Below, piece by piece: positions 1-7,086 of a DNA stretch of 14,962 nt. Origin of the DNA: Bacteroidales bacterium (GTDB taxonomy: Bacteria; Bacteroidota; Bacteroidia; Bacteroidales; UBA7960). Positions within the stretch are counted from its first letter, which is position 1, and each line of letters begins with the position of its first letter. The stretch lies in contig SLEW01000164.1 in assembly GCA_007124575.1 (NCBI GenBank), positions 1 through 14,962 on the forward strand, read 5' to 3'. Position numbers and translations under genes: made by a program. Below the pieces are notes generated by a model. It was not told where the DNA came from and ran no database searches. It saw nothing but the letters and a program-made list of their open reading frames with translations.

Positions 1-329
1 ACTTCTCCTTCCTTAAGTGATTCTGCCATTTTCCTGGTTTCTTCTCCCACACAGTCTGGCGCAAATTTCACCTCCTGGTCGAGCAGCTTGCCAAGATGCC
101 CGGCAAGATGTTTGAGTGAAAATTTGTCTTCCGGCCCTTCTTTTGGGCGCCCCAGGTGCGACATGAGCACAACCGACCCCTTGTCATCAAGGATCTTTCT
201 AATCGTCGGCACGGCTGCACGCATGCGCGCATCATCAGTTATCTTTTGCTGGCTGTCCAGGGGAACGTTGAAATCCACCCGTATCAGTGCCCTTTTTCCG
301 TTAAAGTCTATGTGTTCAATAGTTTTCAT
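1..329 (-). CDS. pgk: Phosphoglycerate kinase, N-terminal part (cut by window edge)
   Basis: Phosphoglycerate kinase transfers phosphate between 1,3-bisphosphoglycerate and ADP in cytoplasmic glycolysis and gluconeogenesis. Reading the minus strand from ATG at 329-327 gives MKTIEHIDFNGKRALIRVDF followed by NVPL, which contains the family signature RVDFNVP. Further on are the DDARMRAAVPTI segment, the substrate-binding SHLGRPK segment and the FSLKHLAGHLGKLL segment. About 109 codons are visible and the frame is still open at base 1; the full protein is normally about 395-420 residues, so roughly three quarters lies outside the window. The start is the only in-frame ATG at the right distance from the conserved RVDFNVP. 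The gene diverges from the aminotransferase gene at 529. Family assignment is very secure. Confidence 0.96.
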   Translation of the reverse strand, partial: MKTIEHIDFNGKRALIRVDFNVPLDSQQKITDDARMRAAVPTIRKILDDKGSVVLMSHLGRPKEGPEDKFSLKHLAGHLGKLLDQEVKFAPDCVGEETRKMAESLKEGE

Positions 330-528
330 CTGTTTATAATTTTGTCAAAATGTCGAAATATCCAACCTCAAACTGCAAACCTTCTCAAGGCAGTGCTGGA
401 AAATTGATTATCTTTACAGTCCTTCTTTATCAGACAAAATTACAATTTTTATCATAACCATATCATATGCGGGTAATTTGCGGCGTTGTATTATAATTAC
501 CAGTGATTCAATAAATAAATAGGATTCT
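330..528. promoter_or_regulatory. Divergent intergenic region, pgk / aminotransferase
   Basis: This 199-base AT-rich stretch lies between the pgk start (minus) and the aminotransferase start (plus), so it must hold both promoters. On the plus strand the best candidate for a Bacteroidota -7 element is TAATTTG at 474-480, which resembles TAnnTTTG with one spacer base missing; the upstream T-run at 446-450 is only a weak -33 match. I see no convincing -7 box for pgk. No RNA gene or repeat was recognised here. Confidence 0.35.
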
Positions 529-1686
529 ATGAAGCATTATCCGGATGTAGTGAGCAGCAAGTTGCCGAATACGGGGACTTCCATCTTTGCTGTTATGTCG
601 CAGCTTGCCACTGAGCAGGGTGCCGTCAACCTGTCGCAGGGGTTTCCTGATTTTGAGGTATCTCCTGTGTTAATTGAGCTTGTGGCAAAGGCTATGCATG
701 ACGGGCATAACCAATACGCCCCGATGCCTGGTCTCCCAAAGCTCCGGGAGGCTATTGCAGAAAAGACATCCCGGCTCTATGGAGCGGAGTACGATCCTGA
801 TACCGAGATCACTGTTACTGCCGGTGCCACACAAGCCATATTTGCCGCTATCACGGCCTTTGTCAAGGAGGATGATGAAGTCATCGTTTTTGAGCCTGCC
901 TATGACAGCTATGTTCCTGCAATAAAACTCAATGGTGGAACTGCGATTACATGTAAACTGAAGGCTCCACATTACAGGGCAGACTGGGATGAGGTGCGCC
1001 GCCTGGTATCGAGCAGGACTAAAATGATCATTATCAATACTCCACATAATCCTACGGGTACTATTCTTGAAAAGGAAGATCTGTTGCAGCTCCAAAAAAT
1101 TGTGCTCAACAACGGTATTATGGTGCTCAGTGATGAGGTTTATGAACACATCATCTTTGAGGGTAAGAGGCATGAAAGCGTATGCCGCTATCCTGCCCTG
1201 GCGGAGCGTAGCATAGTGACCTGCTCGTTTGGGAAAACCTTTCATGCCACCGGCTGGAAAACAGGCTACTGTGTGGCTCCTGCGAACCTGATGAAAGAAA
1301 TCAGGAAGACACATCAGTTTATGGTTTTTTGCTCCAACACCCCGGTGCAGCACGCCCTGACCGAATACCTGCAAAAGCCAGAGCATTATGAAGGCCTCGG
1401 ACCATTTTACCAGGTGAAAAGGGATTTTTTCCTTAAAGCACTGGAAGGGTCAAGGTTTACATTTACACCAGCCATGGGTACGTATTTTCAGCAACTTAAT
1501 TATGAGGCCATCAGTGATGAAGATGAGATGGCTTTTGCTGAAAGACTCATCAAGGAGCATAAGGTAGCAGGCGTGCCTACCTCTTCATTTTACAATAAAA
1601 CACATAACAGCCACATGCTGAGGTTTTGTTTTGCCAAATCAGAAGAAACATTACAAAAAGCGGCCGATATATTATGCAAAATCTAA
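529..1686 (+). CDS. PLP-dependent aminotransferase, methionine/glutamine (YbdL/KAT) type
   Basis: This 385-residue cytoplasmic protein is a class I/II fold-type I aminotransferase. The N-terminal segment around residues 10-42 (SKLPNTGTSIFAVMSQLA, then NLSQGFPDF) is typical of the methionine aminotransferase YbdL and kynurenine/glutamine transaminase K group. Visible functional residues are NPTG at 174-177, D202 and Y205 in SDEVYEH, the PLP-binding Schiff-base lysine K236 in SFGKTFHATGWKTGY, and R365 in MLRFCFAK, the expected carboxylate-binding arginine. The length is normal for the family. These enzymes commonly transfer the amino group of methionine, glutamine or aromatic amino acids to keto acids. 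The next gene overlaps by 13 bases and encodes an omega-amidase, which fits use of glutamine as donor and removal of the keto-amide product. The exact substrate is inferred. I see no purine-rich ribosome binding site except GGA at 522-524. Confidence 0.9.
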   Translation: MKHYPDVVSSKLPNTGTSIFAVMSQLATEQGAVNLSQGFPDFEVSPVLIELVAKAMHDGHNQYAPMPGLPKLREAIAEKTSRLYGAEYDPDTEITVTAGATQAIFAAITAFVKEDDEVIVFEPAYDSYVPAIKLNGGTAITCKLKAPHYRADWDEVRRLVSSRTKMIIINTPHNPTGTILEKEDLLQLQKIVLNNGIMVLSDEVYEHIIFEGKRHESVCRYPALAERSIVTCSFGKTFHATGWKTGYCVAPANLMKEIRKTHQFMVFCSNTPVQHALTEYLQKPEHYEGLGPFYQVKRDFFLKALEGSRFTFTPAMGTYFQQLNYEAISDEDEMAFAERLIKEHKVAGVPTSSFYNKTHNSHMLRFCFAKSEETLQKAADILCKI

Positions 1687-2498
1687 ATGTGCACCTTGTT
1701 CAATCTCCCCTGCACTGGGAAGACCCCGAACGTAACCTTTCCATGTTTGAGGAGAAGCTGTCGGAAATTGACACGTCTCCTGACCTTATTGTTCTTCCGG
1801 AAATGTTTACTACTGGATTTACTATGATACCCCATAACCTGGCTGAGCCCATGGAGGGCAGGACCATGCAATGGATGCAGGAAAAGGCGCAAATGCTTGA
1901 TTGTGTGATCACCGGCAGCATCATCATCCGTGATGATGGCAAATATTACAACCGTTTGGTATGGATGCAGCCCGATGGCCAATACCACTGTTATGACAAA
2001 AAGCATCTCTTTACTTATGCCGGTGAGAATAAGCACTACTCGCCCGGAACCGGTAAGCTTATCGTGGAGCTAAAGGGGTGGAAGATCATGCCCGTGATAT
2101 GTTATGACATGCGTTTCCCGGCATGGTGTCGCAACAGCTATGATGAAGATACAGGATTTGCCTACGATGCCATGCTCAACGTGGCCAACTGGCCCGGCAG
2201 CCGAAGCCATGCATGGCGTGTTTTACTCATGGCAAGAGCCATCGAGAATCAATCTTTTGTTATCGGGTTGAACCGGGTAGGGGAGGATGGAAACAATATT
2301 GCCTATTCAGGTGATTCGGCTATTATTGACCCCAGGGGCGAAAATCTCTCTGACATCATGCCGGGCAGGGAAGCTTCTGAGACCGTGATCATGCCGCGAT
2401 GTCAGCTCGACAGCTTCAGGGACACCTTCCGGGCATGGGTCGACTGGGATGCATTCGAGCTTAAATCACATCCAGCTCCAGGCGCAGGTTCTCAATAA
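1674..2498 (+). CDS. Omega-amidase, nitrilase family (YafV/MtnU-like)
   Basis: This is a 274-residue carbon-nitrogen hydrolase. The nitrilase triad is visible as E43 in LPEMFTTGF, K109 in YDKKHLF and C143 in PVICYDMRFP. The motifs YDKKHLF, LNVANWPGSRSHAW and ARAIENQSFVIGLNRVGEDG are characteristic of the YafV/Nit2 omega-amidase branch, which hydrolyses alpha-ketoglutaramate and alpha-ketosuccinamate to the keto acid plus ammonia. The start is taken at ATG 1674, overlapping the aminotransferase stop by 13 bases; a longer reading from 1626 adds 16 residues without similarity and lies deep in the upstream gene. The overlap implies co-transcription and probably translational coupling. The last ten or so residues, after FELKS, are a Pro/Gly/Ala-rich tail encoded in the 38-base overlap with the convergent parE gene and look like an extension beyond the usual domain end. 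Confidence 0.9.
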   Translation: MQNLNVHLVQSPLHWEDPERNLSMFEEKLSEIDTSPDLIVLPEMFTTGFTMIPHNLAEPMEGRTMQWMQEKAQMLDCVITGSIIIRDDGKYYNRLVWMQPDGQYHCYDKKHLFTYAGENKHYSPGTGKLIVELKGWKIMPVICYDMRFPAWCRNSYDEDTGFAYDAMLNVANWPGSRSHAWRVLLMARAIENQSFVIGLNRVGEDGNNIAYSGDSAIIDPRGENLSDIMPGREASETVIMPRCQLDSFRDTFRAWVDWDAFELKSHPAPGAGSQ

Positions 2499-4296
2499 TG
2501 AACTGCTGCCTTTCCGGCGTGTTCTTTCCCATGTAAAACCTGAGTATCTCGTTGAGGCTAAGGTCTTTTCTGAGTATTACCGGATCCAGGCGGATGTTTT
2601 GGCCTATAAAGTGGCTGAACTCGTCAGGGGATATTTCACCAAGACCTTTAAAACGCGTTATTTCCGGAGATCCTTTCAATGACTTTACTGCCTGTGCTTT
2701 TTCCTGTTCAGAATAGCAATATTTGGTGGTTTTCTTGTCACGCACCCTGAAAAGCGGTGTTTGTAATATGTACAGGTGGCCATTTTTCACCAGGTCCGGG
2801 AAAAACTGCAGAAAAAATGTCAGGAGCAGCAGGCGGATGTGCATGCCGTCCACGTCGGCATCGGTGGCTATCACCACGTTGTTGTAACGCAGGTTTTCAA
2901 GGTTATCCTCGATATTCAGCGCAGCCTGAAGCAGGTTAAATTCCTCGTTCTCATAAACAATCTTTTTGCTGAGCCCGTAACTGTTCAGTGGCTTGCCTTT
3001 CAGGCTGAATACCGCCTGCGTATTTACATTCCTGGCTTTGGTGATAGATCCGCTTGCCGAGTCCCCTTCGGTGATAAAAAGGGTTGTTTCCAAGCGCTGT
3101 GGCTTGTTGTCGTTGTAATGCACGCGGCAATCGCGCAACTTTTTGTTATGCAGGGAGGCTTTTTTTACCCGCTCACGGGCCAGCTTTTTAATGTTGGCCA
3201 TGTCTTTACGATCCTTTTCTGACTGCAGGATCTTCTTCAGAAGGGCTTCAGCCACTCCCGGATGCATGTGCAGGTAATTGTCAAGGCGTCGCTTTAAGAT
3301 ATCGCCAATATAGTTTCTGATGGTCGTTCCCCCGGGCTCTATGTGCTGTGAACCAAGCTTGGTCTTGGTTTGCGACTCAAAAACCGGCTCCTGTACCTTG
3401 ATGCTCAGCGCTACAATCAAAGAGGTCTTGATGTCGTTGGCATCAAAATCTTTTTTGTAAAACTCGCGAATGGTACGATTAAGTGCTTCCCGGAAAGCAG
3501 CCTGATGTGTGCCACCCTGGGATGTGTGCTGGCCGTTCACGAAGGAGTAATATTCTTCACTGTACTGACTGGTGCTATGTGTAAAAGCAAACTCCATCTC
3601 ATCCTCATGGATGTGAATGATGGGGTAACTGGTTGGCGTGTCGATATTGTGTGACAGCAGATCGAGGAGCCCATTCTTTGAATGAAGGCGCCTGCCGTTG
3701 AAAACTATGGTCAGCCCACGGTTCAAAAACACATAGTTCCACAGCAGTTCTTCGATGTATTCGTCAATAAATCGGAATTTGCCAAAAATGGTGTGGTCTG
3801 GTGTGAAAGTGACTACGGTGCCGGTGCGTCCCTTGCTCTCTTCTACTTCGTGTTCCCTGGTCAGCTTGCCGAACTCGAATTCGGCGGCTTTGCTTTTGCC
3901 TTCGCGGATGGATTCGATCCGGAAGCTGTGCGACAAGGCGTTGACCGCCTTGGTACCTACCCCGTTCAGTCCGACGGTTTTTTTGAACACCTTGCTGTCG
4001 TATTTGGCGCCCGTATTGATCCGGGATACACAGTCGACGACCTTGCCAAGGGGAATGCCCCGGCCGTAATCGCGCACGGTAACCTGTGTTTCGTCGATGT
4101 TCACCTCAATGGTTTTTCCAAAACCCATGATGAATTCATCAATGGCATTGTCGATCACCTCCTTGATCAACACGTAGATGCCGTCATCCTGGGAAGCACC
4201 ATCTCCCAGTTTGCCTATATACATCCCGGGCCGCAGACGAATGTGCTCTTTCCAGTCGAGTGTGCGTATGCTGTCTTCTGAATAATTTTCTGCCAT
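2461..4296 (-). CDS. parE: DNA topoisomerase IV subunit B
   Basis: This 611-residue type IIA topoisomerase ATPase subunit works with ParC to decatenate chromosomes. The GHKL ATPase domain shows E46 and N50 in KEVIDNAIDE, D76 in RDYGRGIP and the lid motif GLNGVGTKAVNALS (109-122). The transducer domain carries QTKTKLG at 309-315, including the ATP-contacting lysine. The TOPRIM domain has E410 in TEGDSASGS, the metal-binding DADVDG at 479-484, and a FKGLGE motif near the C-terminus. The short length and the N-terminal segment DSIRTLDWKEHIRLRPGMYI match Bacteroidota ParE rather than GyrB, which is longer. A perfect TATCTTTG -7 box lies just upstream. No parC follows: the 3' end runs straight into the convergent omega-amidase gene, overlapping it by 38 bases. 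The usual parE-parC pairing is therefore absent here. Confidence 0.94.
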   Translation of the reverse strand: MAENYSEDSIRTLDWKEHIRLRPGMYIGKLGDGASQDDGIYVLIKEVIDNAIDEFIMGFGKTIEVNIDETQVTVRDYGRGIPLGKVVDCVSRINTGAKYDSKVFKKTVGLNGVGTKAVNALSHSFRIESIREGKSKAAEFEFGKLTREHEVEESKGRTGTVVTFTPDHTIFGKFRFIDEYIEELLWNYVFLNRGLTIVFNGRRLHSKNGLLDLLSHNIDTPTSYPIIHIHEDEMEFAFTHSTSQYSEEYYSFVNGQHTSQGGTHQAAFREALNRTIREFYKKDFDANDIKTSLIVALSIKVQEPVFESQTKTKLGSQHIEPGGTTIRNYIGDILKRRLDNYLHMHPGVAEALLKKILQSEKDRKDMANIKKLARERVKKASLHNKKLRDCRVHYNDNKPQRLETTLFITEGDSASGSITKARNVNTQAVFSLKGKPLNSYGLSKKIVYENEEFNLLQAALNIEDNLENLRYNNVVIATDADVDGMHIRLLLLTFFLQFFPDLVKNGHLYILQTPLFRVRDKKTTKYCYSEQEKAQAVKSLKGSPEITRFKGLGEISPDEFSHFIGQNIRLDPVILRKDLSLNEILRFYMGKNTPERQQFIIENLRLELDVI

Positions 4297-4523
4297 AAAA
4301 AAGGTAAACTAATTACAGCTGCAAAGATACAAAATAAGAAGCTTGCTGCTTATGGCATTTCAGGTTACGTGTAAATGTTAATCTGTGTTAAAGATTTCAA
4401 AAGCCGCATTTTTTAGCTGCCACGTGGTTAAACTAATTACAGGTTTTGTTGTCTATTTTATGAGTGTTTCTAAGCGCAATGTAAAATTTTGTATTAATAG
4501 TGTTATCAAGTATTGTTATGGTA
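4297..4523. promoter_or_regulatory. Divergent intergenic region parE / TonB-type receptor, with a 14-bp direct repeat
   Basis: This 227-base AT-rich region separates two divergent genes. It contains the parE -7 box and two identical direct copies of TAAACTAATTACAG at 4305-4318 and 4429-4442, spaced 124 bases apart, one near each gene. The left copy is preceded by G and so reads GTAA-N5-TTAC, an imperfect dyad typical of a small operator. No clean TAnnTTTG was found for the receptor gene. The repeat is directly visible; a regulatory role is inferred. Confidence 0.45.
4322..4329 (-). promoter_or_regulatory. -7 box of the parE promoter (TATCTTTG)
   Basis: Read on the minus strand, 4329-4322 is TATCTTTG, an exact match to the Bacteroidota sigma-ABfr -7 consensus TAnnTTTG. 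It sits 26 bases before the parE ATG, giving a leader of about 20 bases. No clear TTTG -33 element is seen 19-20 bases further upstream. Confidence 0.65.
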
Positions 4524-7007
4524 ATGAAAATGTTAAAGTCAGTTTTGTCTGGTGTTTTGTTGGTCTTGCTGGCGGTAGTTGCCTATGGTGAAAACCCTGA
4601 GCAGCGCGGCCAGCGTGGGTCAGGCGATGGCATGTCTGCATCGGGAATGGTTCAGGGTGTCCTATTGGATGAAGAACATCAGACACCGCTGATGTATGCC
4701 AGTGTTGTATTATTTACCGTTAAAGATTCAACGATGGTTTCAGGGTCCATCTCGGAAGAAGATGGAAGTTTTGTGATCGAAAACATCTCACCCGGGAACT
4801 ATTACATAGCGATTAACTATATTGGATATCCTGAACAACTCGTGAATGACATCCGTATCACACCACGTGAACGGGAAGTGGATCTGGGCACGATTGCTAT
4901 CACCCCCGATACCGCTACACTATCTGAAGTTACGGTGGAAGCTACCCGTGAACTGATGGAAGTTGGCCTGGATCGTCGCGTATTCAATGTGGAACAGGAG
5001 CTTACCTCTGTGGGTGGTTCTGCGCTGGATCTGATGCAAAACATTCCCAGCGTGGCGGTTGACTTTGACGGCAATGTCAGCCTGAGGGGCAGTGACAATG
5101 TGACCATCCTGATTGATGGCCGTCCGTCGGGGTTGCTTGGACTTACCGGGTCGGAAGCACTGGAGCAGCTCCCTTCAGAGATGGTGGAAAGAGTAGAAGT
5201 GATCACCAACCCCTCAGCCAGATACGATCCTGACGGCACCTCCGGCATTATTAACATCGTCATGAAAGAGGAAAGAGATAGGGGATACAATGGCATGGTT
5301 TCACTGAATGCCGGCACCGGCCAGCGCTATACCGGTTCAGCTAATCTGAATTACCACGTGGGATCCGTTAACTTATTTGCCAATTACAGCGGCCGGTTGA
5401 TTTCTTCTGACGGGTATGGGTCGAGTTTCAGGACTAACACGGTAAATAACACGCATCTCGACCAGGAGTCTGACTTTGACTTTGACATGGACGCACACAA
5501 CTTTACCGTGGGCATGGATTACAGGCTGAGTGACCGGCACCGTTTGACCACCTCCTTCGGTTATAATACGCGGGACATGGACCGTTTAAATTATACCGAT
5601 TACCAAATGCTCGACAGCCAGCATGATCTGGAGGATGCTTTTTATCGTGAAACCCTGAATTATATGGATCACGGAGGCTACCAGGTTAACCTGAGTCATG
5701 AGCGCACATTTGATCAGGAACACAGAGAATGGACCACTGATTTCACCTATTCAAGCAGGGGAATGGATCGCAGCCAGGAAAATGAACAGGTGTTCATGGA
5801 TCATATGGCCGGTGACCGCCCCAATATCTTTGAAAATACTTTTACAGACGGAAACATGGAAATGTTTCGGATCCAGACAGACTATACCCACCCCATTGGT
5901 GGTGAGTCCAAGCTGGAACTCGGCGCCCAGGCGTATGTTCGCGAGCGGGATCAGGATTTTGCCTTTTACGATTTTGATCACGACAGCGAGAGCTGGATAA
6001 TTAATGAAGGCCTGAGCAATCATTATATTCATAGTGAGCAGCGGTACTCGGCTTACGGCATGTATTCCACCGTGCTGGGGAATTATAGCATACAGGGTGG
6101 CCTGCGGGCAGAATATGCCGACATCCTCGTGGAGCAGCAAACTATGGATGAAGATTATCCGAACGACTACTTCAGCTTGTTTCCGACCTTGCACATCCGC
6201 CGTAACTTTACTCAGACACAGTCAGCACAGCTCAGCTACAGCCGGCGGATTAATCGCCCGCGGGGCCGTCAACTGAACCCATTCCCCAGCTACAACGATC
6301 CGTATGATATTTCAAGCGGCAATCCATTGCTTGATCCCGAATATACAAACTCACTGGAGCTGGGATATACCCGGTTCGGAGAGCGCACCACGCTTAACCC
6401 CAGCATATTCTATCGCCATACTGAAGGCATGATCACGCGTTTTCGCACCATGGACGATGATGGCATTGCCTATACGACCTTTGAAAATTTGAATCGGGGC
6501 ATCTCCCTGGGCTCTGAACTTGCCCTCACCTACCGGGCGACCGATTGGTGGCGCATCAATGGCACCATGAGTTATTTCTACAGGCAGGTAGAAGGGGGCG
6601 GTGATCAGATGGAGCTTCAGAATGAAAGCTATTCATGGTCCACGCGTATGGTAAATAACTTCACGTTCCCGCGGGGATGGTCCGCTCAGCTAACCGGTCG
6701 TTACCGTTCGCCATTGGTCATGATTCAGGGTGAAATGAAGGAAATGTATTCTGCTGATTTTGCAGTAAGGAAAAACGTGTTGAATAACAATGCCACAATC
6801 AGCCTGCGTCTGAGCGACATTTTTGACACCCAGCGATTCAAGATGTACAATTACGGAGACAACTTTACGCTTGACTCTGAGCGTCGCCGCAACAGCCGCA
6901 TGGTGTTTATCGGATTTACTTATCGCATCAACGAATATGAACGGGATCGCCGGAGAGAACGTGGCGATATGGACGATGACATGGATTTCGATGAGTTTGA
7001 AATGTAA
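4524..7007 (+). CDS. TonB-dependent-receptor-like outer membrane beta-barrel protein
   Basis: This is an outer-membrane protein of 827 residues from the chosen start. The N-terminus MKMLKSVLSGVLLVLLAVVA is a classic signal peptide with cleavage near residue 22. The open frame extends to a GTG at 4500 and also has ATGs at 4518 and 4530; ATG 4524 is preferred because it puts the lysines directly before the hydrophobic core. Residues about 42-125 form a carboxypeptidase-regulatory-like beta-sandwich (GVLLDEEHQTPLMYASVVLF, then SISEEDGSF). Residues about 145-250 form the plug, with MQNIPSVAVDFDGNVSLRGS, ILIDGRPSGLLG and MVERVEVITNPSARYDPDG. From about 255 onward come aromatic-rich barrel strands. 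The last strand (MVFIGFTYRINEYE) is followed by an arginine-rich then strongly acidic tail ending DEFEM. No SusD partner lies beside it, so it is not an ordinary Sus-type glycan locus; substrate unknown. Confidence 0.88.
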   Translation: MKMLKSVLSGVLLVLLAVVAYGENPEQRGQRGSGDGMSASGMVQGVLLDEEHQTPLMYASVVLFTVKDSTMVSGSISEEDGSFVIENISPGNYYIAINYIGYPEQLVNDIRITPREREVDLGTIAITPDTATLSEVTVEATRELMEVGLDRRVFNVEQELTSVGGSALDLMQNIPSVAVDFDGNVSLRGSDNVTILIDGRPSGLLGLTGSEALEQLPSEMVERVEVITNPSARYDPDGTSGIINIVMKEERDRGYNGMVSLNAGTGQRYTGSANLNYHVGSVNLFANYSGRLISSDGYGSSFRTNTVNNTHLDQESDFDFDMDAHNFTVGMDYRLSDRHRLTTSFGYNTRDMDRLNYTDYQMLDSQHDLEDAFYRETLNYMDHGGYQVNLSHERTFDQEHREWTTDFTYSSRGMDRSQENEQVFMDHMAGDRPNIFENTFTDGNMEMFRIQTDYTHPIGGESKLELGAQAYVRERDQDFAFYDFDHDSESWIINEGLSNHYIHSEQRYSAYGMYSTVLGNYSIQGGLRAEYADILVEQQTMDEDYPNDYFSLFPTLHIRRNFTQTQSAQLSYSRRINRPRGRQLNPFPSYNDPYDISSGNPLLDPEYTNSLELGYTRFGERTTLNPSIFYRHTEGMITRFRTMDDDGIAYTTFENLNRGISLGSELALTYRATDWWRINGTMSYFYRQVEGGGDQMELQNESYSWSTRMVNNFTFPRGWSAQLTGRYRSPLVMIQGEMKEMYSADFAVRKNVLNNNATISLRLSDIFDTQRFKMYNYGDNFTLDSERRRNSRMVFIGFTYRINEYERDRRRERGDMDDDMDFDEFEM

Positions 7008-7029
7008 TCAGGTTGGTTTTTGTTTTTAC

Positions 7030-7060
7030 AAGGGTTGCAGCGCTGTTGCAACCCTTTTTT
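7030..7060 (+). terminator. Intrinsic terminator after the receptor gene
   Basis: An inverted repeat AAGGGTTGCA (7030-7039) pairs with TGCAACCCTT (7047-7056) around a seven-base loop, and T-residues run from 7055 to 7060. The 8-10 bp GC-containing stem plus T-tract, 23 bases after the receptor stop codon, is a textbook rho-independent terminator on the plus strand. Read on the minus strand it has only a weak U-run. Confidence 0.88.
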
Positions 7061-7086
7061 GATGGTAAGCATGCACGTATGACATG

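Noticed and set aside
670..1386. 238-codon open frame on the minus strand
   Set aside because: Antisense to the aminotransferase gene, which has intact catalytic motifs; composition is that of a shadow frame.
1626..1673. Longer N-terminus for the omega-amidase starting at 1626
   Set aside because: The extra 16 residues do not resemble the family, and the ATG at 1674 directly precedes the first conserved strand and gives a normal short overlap.
3682..4281. 199-codon open frame on the plus strand
   Set aside because: Wholly antisense to the ATPase domain of parE, whose motifs are clear; no recognisable domain in the shadow frame.
4385..4591. 68-codon open frame ahead of the receptor gene
   Set aside because: It overlaps the receptor signal peptide in another frame and lies in the AT-rich promoter region with no coding features.
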